This document shows, one piece after another, positions 10,464 through 22,024 of a stretch of DNA of 44,466 nt. Within the stretch, counting starts at the first letter, position 1. Every line of letters begins with the position of its first letter. Source of the stretch: Liolophura sinensis (lineage: Eukaryota > Mollusca > Polyplacophora > Chitonida > Chitonidae); assembly GCF_032854445.1 (NCBI RefSeq), contig NW_027018305.1:1-44466 (forward strand). Direction: 5' to 3'. The notes beneath the pieces were generated by a model. The model was given only the letters and a program-made list of their open reading frames with translations, made no database searches and had not been told where the DNA came from. The translations under genes and the position numbers were made by a program.

Positions 10464-11012
10464 ATGCGGAATTGGGCCAGGCATCGGCAGCTGTTAAAAA
10501 ATTGCAAATATCCCTTGTTTCCATGGAGTAAGAGCCGTTGCTGGGCACGTGATTATGACATAAATGATCATTCAATTGTCGCTACAGCCAAAAGTATTGG
10601 TCGGAGAGCAACACGGTTTGCACCATTCGATTTCTCGTCACAAAATACGTCGGATTAGCCTCTCACCAGCAGCACTGGAACAGTTTTTCCACTTTTGCAT
10701 TTTTGCCTGGTCTTTTTGTTAATTGAAATCGGCTACACTGTACTCTGTACAATCGCGACTGGTCATTACTATATTCAACTTTTGACTATAAGTTATGTGC
10801 CCTTCGGTAGCCCAGAAGACCTGAAGTCTTTGGGCCAAGCCCATTTAACTCACCCAGCAATTGTCTTACTTCTAAGTGCAAGACAATCTCAATGTCTTTA
10901 TCTACGTGTAGAAAAACCAGACCATTTGTACATAAAAAACACAAGGTACTTGATACAGTCTGCTGTAAAAAGTACAACTAAACACTGACCCACATTTATA
11001 AGGTGCCAAAAG
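10464..11012 (+). repeat. B monomer with altered phase motif
   Basis: The conserved AAGGTGCCAAAAGATGCGG reads TAGGTGATAAAAAATGCGG here, a local cluster of substitutions. The 3' half carries GACCTGAAGTCTTTG, a marker shared with the 3' half of the unit at 11562, which places the start of the following 1,097-bp duplication in this unit. Confidence 0.75.
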
Positions 11013-11736
11013 ATGCGGAATTGAGCCAGGCATCGGCAGCTGTTGAAAAATTGCAAGTATCCCTGGTTTCCATGGAGTAAGAGCCGTTGCTGGGCACGTA
11101 ATTATGACATCAATGATCATTCAATTTTCGCTACAGCCAAAAGTATTGGTCGGAGAGCAACGCGGTTTGCACCATTCGATTTCTCGTCACAAAATACGAC
11201 GGATTAGCCTCTTACCAGCAGCACTGGAACAGTTTTTCCACTTTTGCATTGTTGCCTGGTCTGTTTGTTAATTGAAATCGGCTACACTGTACTCTGTACA
11301 ATCGCGACTGGTCATTACTATATTCAACTTTTGATTATAAGATATGTACCCTTCGGTAGCCCAGAAGACCTGAAATCTTTGGGCTAAGCCCATTTAACTC
11401 ATCCAGCAATTGCCTTACTTCTAAGTGCAAGACAATCTCAATGTCTTTATCTACGTGTAGAAAAACCACACCATTTGTACATGAAAAATACAAGGTACTT
11501 GATCCAGTCTGCTGTAAAAAGTACAACTGAACACTGACCCACTTTAGTAAGGTGCCAAAAGATGCGGAATTGAGCCAGGCATCGGCAGCTGTTGAAAAAT
11601 TGCAAATTTCCCTGGTTTCCATGGAGTAAGAGCCGTTGCTGGGCACGTGATTATGACATAAATTATCATTCAATTGCCACTACAGCCAAAAGTATTGGTC
11701 GGAGAGCAACGCGGTTTGCACCATTCGATTTCTCGT
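10640..11736 (+). repeat. 1,097-bp dimer duplication, copy 1
   Basis: Rare markers in order: GAAGTCTTTG (about 10,823), CACGTAATTATGAC (11,095), AATTTTCGC (11,123), AATACGACGG (11,191), GCATTGTTGCC (11,246), ATAAGATATGTACCC (11,336), TTGATCCAGTC (11,500). All return 1,097 bp later. Exact limits cannot be fixed by eye because units are so alike. Confidence 0.85.
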
Positions 11737-12833
11737 CACAAAATACGTCGGATTAGCCTCTTACCAGCAGCACTGGAACAGTTTTTCCACTTTTGCATTT
11801 TTGCCTGGTCTTTTTGTTAATTGAAATCGGCTACACTGTACTCTGTACAATCGCGACTGGTCATTACTATATTCAACTTTTGACTATAAGTTATGTGCCC
11901 TTCGGTAGCCCAGAAGATCTGAAGTCTTTGGCCAAGCCCATTTAACTCACCCAGCAATTGTCTTACTTCTAAGTGCAAGACAATCTCAATGTCTTTATCT
12001 ACGTGTAGAAAAACCACACCATTTGTACATAAAAAACACAAGGTACTTGATACAGTCTGCTGTAAAAAGTACAACTAAACACTGACCCACATTTATAAGG
12101 TGCCAAAAGATGGGGAATTGAGCCAGGCATCGGCAGCTGTTGAAAAATTGCAAGTATCCCTGGTTTCCATGGAGTAAGAGCCGTTGCTGGGCACGTAATT
12201 ATGACATCAATGATCATTCAATTTTCGCTACAGCCAAAAGTATTGGTCGGAGAGCAACGCGGTTTGCACCATTCGATTTCTCGTCACAAAATACGACGGA
12301 TTAGCCTCTTACCAGCAGCACTGGAACAGTTTTTCCACTTTTGCATTGTTGCCTGGTCTGTTTGTTAATTGAAATCGGCTACACTGTACTCTGTACAATC
12401 GCGACTGGTCATTACTATATTCAACTTTTGATTATAAGATATGTACCCTTCGGTAGCCCAGAAGACCTGATATCTTTGGGCTAAGCCCATTTAACTCATC
12501 CAGCAATTGCCTTACTTCTAAGTGCAAGACAATCTCAATGTCTTTATCTACGTGTAGAAAAACCACACCATTTGTACATGAAAAATACAAGGTACTTGAT
12601 CCAGTCTGCTGTAAAAAGTACAACTGAACACTGACCCACTTTAGTAAGGTGCCAAAAGATGCGGAATTGAGCCAGGCATCGGCAGCTGTTGAAAAATTGC
12701 AAATTTCCCTGGTTTCCATGGAGTAAGAGCCGTTGCTGGGCACGTGATTATAACATAAATTATCATTCAATTGCCACTACAGCCAAAAGTATTGGTCGGA
12801 GAGCAACGCGGTTTGCACCATTCGATTTCTCGT
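11737..12833 (+). repeat. 1,097-bp dimer duplication, copy 2
   Basis: It carries the same marker series as 10640-11736 at offset 1,097. Differences are few: TTTGGCCAAG lacks one G near 11,930, the phase motif reads GATGGGG at 12,110, GATATC replaces GAAATC near 12,469, and TTATAAC replaces TTATGAC near 12,750. The missing G makes the period 1,097 rather than 1,098. Confidence 0.85.
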
Positions 12834-13870
12834 CACAAAATACGTCGGATTAGCCTCTTACCAGCAGCACTGGAACAGTTTTTCCACTTTTGCATTTTTG
12901 CCTGGTCTTTTTGTTAATTGAAATCGGCTACACTGTACTCTGTACAATCGCGACTGGTCATTACTATATTCAACTTTTGACTATAAGTTATGTGCCCTTC
13001 GGTAGCCCAGAAGACCTGAAATCTTTGGGCTCAGCCCATTTAACTCACCCAGCAATTGCCTTACTTCTAAGTGCAAGACAATCTCAATGTCTTTATCTAC
13101 GTGTAGAAAAACCACACCATTTGTACGTGAAAAACACAAGGTACTTGATACAGTCTGCTGTATAAAGTACAACTGAACACTGACCCACTTCGGTAAGGTG
13201 CCAAAAGATGCGGAATTGAGCCAGGCATCGGCAGCTGTTGAAAAATTGCAAATTTCCCTGGTTTCCGTGCAGTAAGAGCCGTTGCTGGGCACGTGATTAT
13301 GACATCAATGATCATTCAATTGTCGCTACAGCCAAAAGTATTGGTCGGAGAGCAACGCGGTTTGTACCATACAATATCTCGTCACAAAATACGTCGGATT
13401 AGCCTCTTACCAGCAGCACTGGAACAGTTTTTCCACTTTTGCATTTTTACCTGGTCTTTTTGTTAATTGAAATCGGCTACACTGTACTCTGTACAATCGC
13501 GACTGGTCATTACTATATTCAACTTTTGATTATAAGCTATGTACCCTTCGGTAGCCAAGAAGACCTCAAATCTTTGGGCTAAGCCCATTTAACTCACCCA
13601 GCAATTGCCTTACTTCTAAGTGCAAGACAATCTCAATGTCTTTATCTACGTGTAGAAAAACCACACCATTTGTACGTGAAAAACACAAGGTACTTGATAC
13701 AGTCTGCTGTAAAAAGTACAACTGAACACTGACCCACTTCAATAAGGTGCCAAAAGATGCGGAATTCAGCCAAGCATCGGCAGCTGTTGGAAAATTGCAA
13801 ATTTCCCTGGTTTCCATGGAGTAAGAGCCGTTGCTGTGCACGTGATTATGACATAAATGATCATTCAATT
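12745..13870 (+). repeat. Three-monomer-spaced segment, copy 1 (offset 1,650 bp)
   Basis: Markers: AATTATCATTCAATTGCC (about 12,757), GGGCTCAGCCC (13,028), GCTGTATAAAG (13,157), TTTCCGTGCAG (13,262), CAATATCTCG (13,372), GGTAGCCAAGAAGACC (13,550), GCTGTTGGAAAATTG (13,783), GCTGTGCACG (13,833). Each returns about 1,650 bp later. The copy ends near 13,870; the following unit reads AATACGCCGG, a private change. Confidence 0.85.
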
Positions 13871-14394
13871 GTCGCTACAGCCAAAAGTATTGGTCGGAGA
13901 GCAACGCGGTTTGTACCATTCGATTTCTCGTCACAAAATACGCCGGATTAGCCTCTTACCAGCAGCACTGGAACATTTTTTTTTACTTTTGCATTTTTAC
14001 CTGGTTTTTTTTGTTAATTGAAATCGACTACACTGTACTCTGTACAATCGCGACTGGTCATTACTATATTCAACTTTTGACTATAAGTTATGTGCCCTTC
14101 GGTAGCCCAGAAGACCTAAAATCTTTGGGCCAAGCCCATTTAACTCACCCAGCAATTGTCTTACTTCTAAGTTCAAGACAATCTCAATGTCTTTATCTAC
14201 GTGTAGAAAAACCAGACCATTTGTACATAAAAAACACAAGGTACTTGATACAGTCTGCTGTAAAAAGTACAACTAAACACTGACCCACATTTATAAGGTG
14301 CCAAAAGATGCGGAATTGAGCCAAGCATCGGCAGCTGTTGAAAAATTGCAAGTATCCCTGGTTTCCATGGAGTAAGAGCCGTTGCTGGGGCACG
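13871..14394 (+). repeat. Spacer monomer inside the 1,650-bp repeat
   Basis: This stretch has no counterpart in copy 2. It has a longer T run (GAACATTTTTTTTTACTTTTG near 13,975) and GGTTTTTTTTGTT near 14,005, both homopolymer gains, plus CATCGACTAC instead of ATCGGCTAC. The next phase mark is accordingly 551 bp on, at 14308. Confidence 0.7.
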
Positions 14395-15520
14395 TGATTA
14401 TGACATAAATTATCATTCAATTGCCACTACAGCCAAAAGTATTGGTCGGAGAGCAACGCGGTTTGCACCATTCGATTTCTCGTCACAAAATACGTCGGAT
14501 TAGCCTCTTACCAGCAGCACTGGAACAGTTTTTCCACTTTTGCATTTTTGCCTGGTCTTTTTGTTAATTGAAATCGGCTACACTGTACTCTGTACAATTG
14601 CGACTGGTCATTACTATATTCAACTTTTGACTATAAGTTATGTGCCCTTCGGTAGCCCAGAAGACCTGAAATCTTTGGGCTCAGCCCATTTAACTCACCC
14701 AGCAATTGCCTTACTTCTAAGTGCAAGACAATCTCAATGTCTTTATCTACGTGTAGAAAAACCACACCATTTGTACGTGAAAAACACAAGGTACTTGATA
14801 CAGTCTGCTGTATAAAGTACAACTGAACACTGACCCACTTCGGTAAGGTGCCAAAAGATGCGGAATTGAGCCAGGCATCGGCAGCTGTTGAAAAATTGCA
14901 AATTTCCCTGGTTTCCGTGTAGTAAGAGCCGTTGCTGGGCACGTGATTATGACATCAATGATCATTCAATTGTCGCTACAGCCAAAAGTATTGGTCGGAG
15001 AGAAACGCGGTTTGTACCATTCAATATCTCGTCACAAAATACGTCGGATTAGCCTCTTACCAGCAGCACTGGAACAGTTTTTCCACTTTTGCATTTTTAC
15101 CAGGTCTCTTTGTTAATTGAAATCGGCTACACTGTACTCTGTAAAATCGCGACTGGTCATTACTATATTCAACTTTTGATTATAAGCTATGTACCCTTCG
15201 GTAGCCAAGAAGACCTCAAATCTTTGGGCTAAGCCCATTTAACTCACCCAGCAATTGCCTTACTTCTAAGTGCAAGACAATCTCAATGTCTTTATCTACG
15301 TGTAGAAAAACCACACCATTTGTACGTGAAAAACACAAGGTACTTCATACAGTCTGCTGTAAAAAGTACAACTGAACACTGACCCACTTCAGTAAGGTGC
15401 CAAAAGATGCGGAATTGAGCCAGGCATCGGCAGCTGTTGGAAAATTGCAAATTTCCCTGGTTTCCATGGAGTAAGAGCCGTTGCTGTGCACGTGATTATG
15501 ACATAAATGATCATTGAATT
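14395..15520 (+). repeat. Three-monomer-spaced segment, copy 2 (offset 1,650 bp)
   Basis: It repeats GGGCTCAGCCC, GCTGTATAAAG (about 14,807), TTTCCGTGTAG (14,912), CAATATCTCG (15,022), GGTAGCCAAGAAGACC (15,200) and GCTGTTGGAAAATTG (15,433). Differences from copy 1 include GAGAAACGCGG (15,000) and GTAAAATCGCG (15,142). Confidence 0.85.
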
Positions 15521-17052
15521 GTCGCTACAGCCAAAAGTATTGGTCGGAGAGCAACGCGGTTTGCACCATTCGATTTCTCGTCACAAAATACGTCGGATTA
15601 GCCTCTTAATAGTAGCACTGGAACAGTTTTTCCACTTTTGCATTTTTGCCTGGTCTTTTTGTTAATTGAAATCGGCTACACTGTACTCTGTACAATCGCG
15701 ACTGGTCATTACTATATTCAACTTTTGATTATAAGATATGTACCCTTCGGTAGCCCAGAAGACTTCAAATCTTTCGGCTAAGCCCATTTAACTCACCCAG
15801 CAATTGCCTTACTTCTAAGTGCAAGACAATCTCAATGTCTTTATCTACGTGTAGAAAAACCACACCATTTGTACATGAAAAATACAAGGTACTTGATACA
15901 GTCTGCTGTAAAAAGTACAACTAAACACTGACCCACTTCGGTAAGGTGCCAAAAGATGCGGAATTCAGCCAGGCATCGGCAGCTGTTGAAAAATTGCAAA
16001 TTTCCCTGGTTTCCATGGAGTAAGAACCGTTGCTGGACACGTGATTATGACATAAATGATCATTCAATTGCCACTACAGCCAAAAGTATTGGTCGGAGAG
16101 CAACGCGGATTGCACCATTCTATTTCTCGTCACAAAATACGTCGGATTAGCCTCTTACTAGTAGCACTGGAACAGTTTTTCCACTTTTTCATTTTTGCCT
16201 GGTCTTTTTGTTAATTGAAACCGGCTACACTGTACTCTGTACAATCGCGACTGGTCATTACTATATTCAACTTTTGACTATAAGTTATGTGCCCTTCGGT
16301 AGCCCAGAAGACCTGAAATCTTTGGGCCAAGCCCATTTAACTCACCCAGCAATTGCCTTACTTCTAAGTCCAAGACAATCTCAATGTCTTTATCTACGTG
16401 TAGAAAAACCACACCATTTGTACATAAAAAACACAAGGTACTTGTTACAGTCTGCTGTAAAAAGTACAACTAAACACTGACCCACTTCGGTAAGGTGCCA
16501 AAAGATGCGGAATTGAGCCAGGCATCGGCAGCTGTTGAAAAATTGCAAATTTTCCTGGTTTCCATGGAGTAAGAACAGTTGCTACGCACGTGATTATGAC
16601 ATCAATGATCATTCAGTTGTCGCTACAGCCAAAAGTATTGGTCGGAGAGCAACGCGGATTGCACCATTCGATTTCTCGTCACAAAATACGTCGGATTATC
16701 CTCTTACTAGTAGCACTGGAACAGTTTTTCTACTTTTGCATTTTTGCCTGGTCTTTTTGTTAATTGAAACCGGCTACACTGTACTCTGTACAATCGCGAC
16801 TGGTCATTACTATATTCAACTTTTGACTATAAGTTATGTGCCCTTCGGTAGCCCAGAAGACCTGAAATCTTTGGGCCAAGCCCATTTAACTCACCCAGCA
16901 ATTGCCTTACTTCTAAGTCCAAGACAATCTCAATGTCTTTATCTACGTGTAGAAAAAAACACCATTTGTACATGAAAAACACAAGGTACTTGATACAGTC
17001 TGCTGTAAAAAGTACAACTGAACACTGACCCACTTCAGTAAGGTGCCAAAAG
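15521..17052 (+). repeat. Ordinary B monomers leading into the poly(A) variants
   Basis: This stretch holds the end of the unit at 15407 and the units at 15956 and 16505. GCCTCTTAATAG (about 15,600), AGAACCGTTGCTGGACACG (16,022) and AGAACAGTTGCTACG (16,571) are private or shared with downstream units. In the unit at 16505 the usual TAG of GGATTAGCC reads GGATTATCC, and TTTTTCTACTTTTG replaces TTTTTCCACTTTTG. The first expanded poly(A) tract (7 A) appears near 16,952. Confidence 0.75.
16951..16959 (+). repeat. First expanded poly(A) tract of the GTAG-A(n) site
   Basis: Most units read GTAGAAAAACCACACC (5 A). Here it is A7 followed by CACC. Later variants hold A9 or A10 near 17,502, 18,600, 20,852, 22,414, 23,512, 27,905, 29,006, 30,106, 31,201, 32,300, 33,949 and 37,236, A7 near 33,401 and 36,688, and A11 at 38,886-38,896. 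These tracts account for many of the 550- and 551-bp intervals. Confidence 0.8.
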
Positions 17053-18152
17053 ATGCGGAATTGAGCCAGGCATCGGCAGCTGTTGAAAAATTGCAAATTT
17101 CCCTGGTTTCCATGGAGTAAGAGCCGTTGCTACGCACGTGATTATGACATAAATGATCATTCAATTGTCGCTACAGCCAAAAGTATTGGTCGGAGAGCAA
17201 CGCAGATTGCACCATTCGATTTCTCGTCACAAAATACGTCGGATTAGCCTCTTACTAGTAGCACTGGAACAGTTTTTCCACTTTTGCATTTTTGCCCGAT
17301 CTTTTTGTTAATTGAAACCGGCTACACTGTACTCTGTACAATCGCGACTGGTCATTACTATATTCAACTTTTGACTATAAGTTATGTGCCCTTCGGTAGC
17401 CCAGAAGACCAGAAATCTTTGGGCCAAGCCCATTTAACTCACCCAGCCAATTGCCTTACTTCTAAGTCCAAGACAATCTCAATGTCTTTATCCACGTGTA
17501 GAAAAAAAAACACCATTTGTACATGAAAAACACAAGGTACTTGATACAGTCTGCTGTAAAAAGTACAACTGAACACTGACCCACTTCAGTAAGGTGCCAA
17601 AAGATGCGGAATTGAGCCAGGCATCGGCAGCTGTTGAAAAATTGCAAATTTTCCTGGTTTCCATGGAGTAAGAACCGTTGCTGGACACGTGATTATGACA
17701 TCAATGATCATTCAATTGTCGCTACAGCCAAAAGTATTGGTCGGAGAGCAACGCGGATTGCACCATTCGATTTCTTGTCACAAAATACGTCGGATTAGCC
17801 TCTTACTAGTAGCACTGGAACAGTTTTTCCACTTTTGCATTTTTGCCTGGTCTTTTTGTTAATTGAAATCGGCTACACTGTACTCTGTACAATCGCGACT
17901 GGTCATTACTATATTCAACTTTTGACTATAAGTTATGTGCCCTTCGGTAGCCCAGAAGACCTGAAATCTTTCGGCTAAGCCCATTTAACTCACCCAGCAA
18001 TTGCCTTACTTCTAAGTGCAAGACAATCTCAATGTCTTTATCTACGTGTAGAAAAACCACACCATTTGTACATGAAAAACACAAGGTACTTGATACAGTC
18101 TGCTGTAAAAAGTACAACTAAACACTGACCCACTTCAGTAAGGTGCCAAAAG
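17053..18152 (+). repeat. B monomers 32-33
   Basis: The unit at 17053 is 551 bp because of an A9 tract, an extra C in CCCAGCCAATTGCC (about 17,445) and other small changes (TTTGCCCGATC at 17,292). The unit at 17604 is regular and carries ATCTTTCGGCTAAG (about 17,966), which lies inside the segment later copied to 20,187. Confidence 0.75.
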
Positions 18153-19135
18153 ATGCGGAATTGAGCCAGACATCGGCAGCTGTTGAAAAATTGCAAATTT
18201 TTCTGGTTTCCATGGAGTAAGAACCGTTGCTGGACACGTGATTATGACATCAATGATCATTCAATTGTCGCTACAGCCAAAAGTATTGGTCGGAGAGCAA
18301 CGCGGATTGCACCATTCTATTTCTCGTCACAAAATACGTCGGATTAGCCTCTTACTAGTAGCACTGGAACAGTTTTTCCACTTTTGCATTTTTGCCTGGT
18401 CTTTTTGTTAATTGAAACCGGCTACACTGTACTCTGTACAATCGCGACTGGTCATTACTATATTCAACTTTTGACTATAAGTTATGTGCCCTTCGGTAGC
18501 CCAGAAGACCTGAAATCTTTGGGCCAAGCCCATTTAACTCACCCAGCAATTGCCTTACTTCTAAGTCCAAGACAATCTCAATGTCTTTATCTACGTGTAG
18601 AAAAAAAAACACCATTTGTACATGAAAAACACAAGGTACTTGATACAGTCTGCTGTAAAAAGTACAACTGAACACTGACCCACTTCAGTAAGGTGCCAAA
18701 AGATGCGGAATTGAGCCAGGCATCGGCAGCTGTTGAAAAATTGCAAAATTCCCTGGTTTCCATGGAGTAAGAGCCGTCGCTACACACGTGATTATGACAT
18801 AAATGATCATTCAGTTGGTGCTACACCCAAAAGTATTGCTCGGAGAGCAACGCGGATTGCACCATTCGATTTCTCGTCACAAAATACGTCGGATTAGCCT
18901 CTTATTAGTAGCACTGGAACAGTTTTTCCACTTTTGCATTTTTGCCTGGTCTTTTTGTTAATTCAAACCGGCTACACTGTACTCTGTACAATCGCGACTG
19001 GTCATTACTATATTCAACTTTTGACTATAAGTTATGTGCCCTTCGGTAGCCCAGAAGACCTGAAATCTTTGGGCCAAGCCCATTTAACTCACCCAGCAAT
19101 TGTCTTACTTCTAAGTGCAAGACAATCTCAATGTC
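17935..19135 (+). repeat. Probable source copy of the segment re-inserted at 20,187
   Basis: This 1,201-bp stretch runs from ATGTGCCCTTCGG to TCTCAATGTC and carries the markers ATCTTTCGGCTAAG, GAGCCAGACATCGG (18,160), AATTTTTCTGG (18,196), CATTCTATTTCTCG (18,310), an A9 tract, GCAAAATTCCCTGG (18,744), CGTCGCTACACACG (18,775), CAGTTGGTGC (18,812) and AGTATTGCTCGG (18,832). All recur at offset 2,252-2,253. Which copy is ancestral cannot be read from the window alone. Confidence 0.85.
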
Positions 19136-19213
19136 TTTATCTACGTGTAGAAAAAGCAGACCATTTGTACATGAAAAACACAAGGTACTTAATACAGTCT
19201 GCTGTAAAAAGTA

Positions 19214-19535
19214 CAGCAGACACAAAATACGTCGGATTCAACTCACTTAACTCACCCAGCAATTGCCTTACTTCTAAGTCGATGACAATCTCAATGTCTT
19301 TATCTACGTGTAGAAAAACCACACCATTTGTACATGAAAAACACAAGGTACTTGATACAGTCTGCTGTAAAAAGTACAGCTGAACACTGACCCATGGAGT
19401 AAGAACCGTTGCTCGACACGTGATTATGACATCAATGATCATTCAATTGTCGCTACAGCCAAAAGTATTGGTCGGAGAGCAACGCGGATTGCACCATTCG
19501 ATTTCTCGTCACAAAATACGTCGGATTCAACTCAC
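19214..19535 (+). repeat. Rearranged units: deletion derivative of 289 bp, present twice
   Basis: After AAGTACAG (about 19,214) the sequence jumps to ACAAAATACGTCGGATT (19,222) and then, at about 19,238-19,246, directly to TTAACTCACCC. The same second jump recurs at about 19,526-19,535, 289 bp later. Between them, GACCCA joins TGGAGTAAG (19,391-19,394), removing about 80 bp including the phase motif. The two losses, about 80 and about 180 bp, add up to 549 minus 289. The shared jump means one deletion was formed and then copied. Confidence 0.85.
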
Positions 19536-20186
19536 TTAACTCACCCAGCAATTGCCTTACTTCTAAGTCGAAGATAATCTCAATGTCTTTATCTACGTGT
19601 AGAAAAACGACACCATTTGTACATGAAAAACACAAGGTACTTGATACAGTCTGCTGTAAAAAGTACAACTGAACACTGACCCACTTCAGTAAGGTGCCAA
19701 AACATGCGGAATTGAGCCAGGCATATGCAGCTGTTGAAAAATTGCAAATTTCCCTGGTTTCCATGGAGTAAGAGCCGTTGCTACGCACGTGATTATGACA
19801 TAAATGATCATTCAGTTGTCACTACAGCCAAAAGTATTGGTCGGGGAGCAACGCGGATTGCACCATTCGATTTCTCGTCACAAAATACGTCGGATTAGCC
19901 TCTTATTAGTAGCACTGGAACAGTTTTTCCACTTTTGCATTTTTGCCTGGTCTTTTTGTTAATTGAAACCGGCTACACTGTACTCTGTACAATCGCGACT
20001 GGTCATTACTGTATTCAACTTTTGATCATAAGTTATGTGCCCTTCGGTAGCCCAGAAGACCTGAAATCTTTGGGCCAAGCCCATTTAACTCACCCAGCAA
20101 TTGTCTTACTTCTAAGTCCAAGACAATCTCAATGTCTTTATCTACGTGCAGAAAAACCACACCATTTGTACATAAAATACACGTAG
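19536..20186 (+). repeat. B monomer between the two rearranged zones
   Basis: The unit with phase mark 19704 is normal up to about 20,178. It has CATATGCAGC for CATCGGCAGC (about 19,723), GGTCGGGGAGC (19,836), ATTACTGTATTC (20,006) and TTTTGATCATAAG (20,021). Just before the junction it reads CATAAAATACACGTAGATG instead of CATAAAAAACACAAGG. Confidence 0.8.
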
Positions 20187-20190
20187 ATGT
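20170..20190 (+). other. Left junction with possible inverted filler
   Basis: TACACGTAGAT (20,178-20,188) is the reverse complement of ATCTACGTGTA, the hairpin element found in every B monomer. It may be a templated, inverted filler. Alternatively, ACAC belongs to the left unit with one A-to-T change and only GTA/GTAG is added. Confidence 0.45.
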
Positions 20191-21388
20191 GCCCTTCGGT
20201 AGCCCAGAAGACCTGAAATCTTTCGGCTAAGCCCATTTAACTCACCCAGCAATTGCCTTACTTCTAAGTGCAAGACAATCTCAATGTCTTTATCTACGTG
20301 TAGAAAAACCACACCATTTGTACATGAAAAACACAAGGTACTTGATACAGTCTGCTGTAAAAAGTACAACTAAACACTGACCCACTTCAGTAAGGTGCCA
20401 AAAGATGCGGAATTGAGCCAGACATCGGCAGCTGTTGAAAAATTGCAAATTTTTCTGGTTTCCATGGAGTAAGAACCGTTGCTGGACACGTGATTATGAC
20501 ATCAATGATCATTCAATTGTCGCTACAGCCAAAAGTATTGGTCGGAGAGCAACGCGGATTGCACCATTCTATTTCTCGTCACAAAATACGTCGGATTAGC
20601 CTCTTACTAGTAGCACTGGAACAGTTTTTCCACTTTTGCATTTTTGCCTGGTCTTTTTGTTAATTGAAACCGGCTACACTGTACTCTGTACAATCGCGAC
20701 TGGTCATTACTATATTCAACTTTTGATTATAAGTTATGTGCCCTTCGGTAGCCCAGAAGACCTGAAATCTTTGGGCCAAGCCCGTTTAACTCACCCAGCA
20801 ATTGCCTTACTTCTAAGTCCAAGACAATCTCAATGTCTTTATCTACGTGTAGAAAAAAAAAACACCATTTGTACATGAAAAACACAAGGTACTTGATACA
20901 GTCTGCTGTAAAAAGTACAACTGAACACTGACCCACTTCAGTAAGGTGCCAAAAGATGCGGAATTGAGCCAGGCATCGGCAGCTGTTGAAAAATTGCAAA
21001 ATTCCCTGGTTTCCATGGAGTAAGAGCCGTCGCTACACACGTGATTATGACATAAATGATCATTCAGTTGGTGCTACAGCCAAAAGTATTGCTCGGAGAG
21101 CAACGCGGATTGCACCATTCGATTTCTCGTCACAAATTACGTCGGATTAGCCTCTTATTAGTAGCACTGGAACAGTTTTTCCACTTTTGCATTTTTGCCT
21201 GGTCTTTTTGTTAATTGAAACCGGCTACACTGTACTCTGTACAATCGCGACTGGTCATTACTATATTCAACTTTTGACTATAAGTTATGTGCCCTTCGGT
21301 AGTCCAGAAGACCTGAAATCTTTGGGCCAAGCCCATTTAACTCACCCAGCAATTGTCTTACTTCTAAGTGCAAGACAATCTCAATGTC
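20187..21388 (+). repeat. 1,202-bp segment inserted out of register
   Basis: It is a near-identical copy of 17,935-19,135 (offset 2,252, becoming 2,253 after a one-base poly(A) gain). It starts with ATGTGCCCTTCGG, already present 152 bp upstream at 20,035, so the monomer phase steps back. It ends at TCTCAATGTC, after which AATGTACCCACTTCGG skips 86 bp of the monomer. The phase intervals of 701 bp (19,704 to 20,405) and 463 bp (20,956 to 21,419) are the two edges. Confidence 0.85.
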
Positions 21389-21400
21389 AATGTACCCACT
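21386..21400 (+). other. Right junction of the out-of-register segment
   Basis: The sequence reads CAATGTC then AATGTACCCACTTC. The CAATGT string is doubled, consistent with a few bases of filler or slippage. The break falls within the 3' arm of the AAGACA/TGTCTT hairpin of the inserted segment. Confidence 0.6.
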
Positions 21401-21418
21401 TCGGTAAGGTGCCAAAAG

Positions 21419-22024
21419 ATGCGGAATTGAGCCAGGCATCGGCAGCTGTTGAAAAATTGCAAATTTTCCTGGTTTCCATGGAGTAAGAACCGTTGCTGGA
21501 CACGTGATTATGACATCAATGATCATTCAATTGTCGCTACAGCCAAAAGTATTGGTCGGTGAGCAACGCGGATTGCACCATTCGATTTCTCGTCACAAAA
21601 TACGTCGGATTAGCCTCTTATTAGTAGCACTGGAACAGTTTTTCCACTTTTGCATTTTTGCCTGGTCTTTTTGTTAATTGAAACCGGCTACACTGTACTC
21701 TGTACAATCGCGACTGGTCATTACTATATTCAACTTTTGACTATAAGTTATGTGCCCTTCGGTAGCCCAGAAGACCTGAAATCTTTGGGCCAAGCCCATT
21801 TAACTCACCCAGCAATTGTCTTACTTGTAAGTCCAAGACAATCTCAATGTCTTTATCTACGTGTAGAAAAACCACACCATTTGTACATAAAAAACACAAG
21901 GTACTTGATACAGTCTGCTGTAAAAAGTACAACTAAACACTGACCCACTTTAGTAAGGTGCCAAAAGATGCGGAATTGAGCCAGGCATCGGCAGCTGTTG
22001 AAAAATTGCAAATTTTCCTGGTTT
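21419..22024 (+). repeat. B monomer after the rearranged zone
   Basis: From here the normal 549-bp period resumes (21419, 21968). Private marks are GGTCGGTGAGC (about 21,555) and CTTACTTGTAAG (21,825); the latter is shared with units at 22.9, 24.0, 24.6, 26.8 and 34.5 kb. Confidence 0.75.

Noticed and set aside
16535-16975. A 146-codon frame as a real protein (also 40,720-41,160)
   Set aside because: They are longer only because a variant removes one of the usual stops (for example GGATTATCC for GGATTAGCC at 16,695). Neighbouring units keep the stop, and nothing suggests selection for coding.
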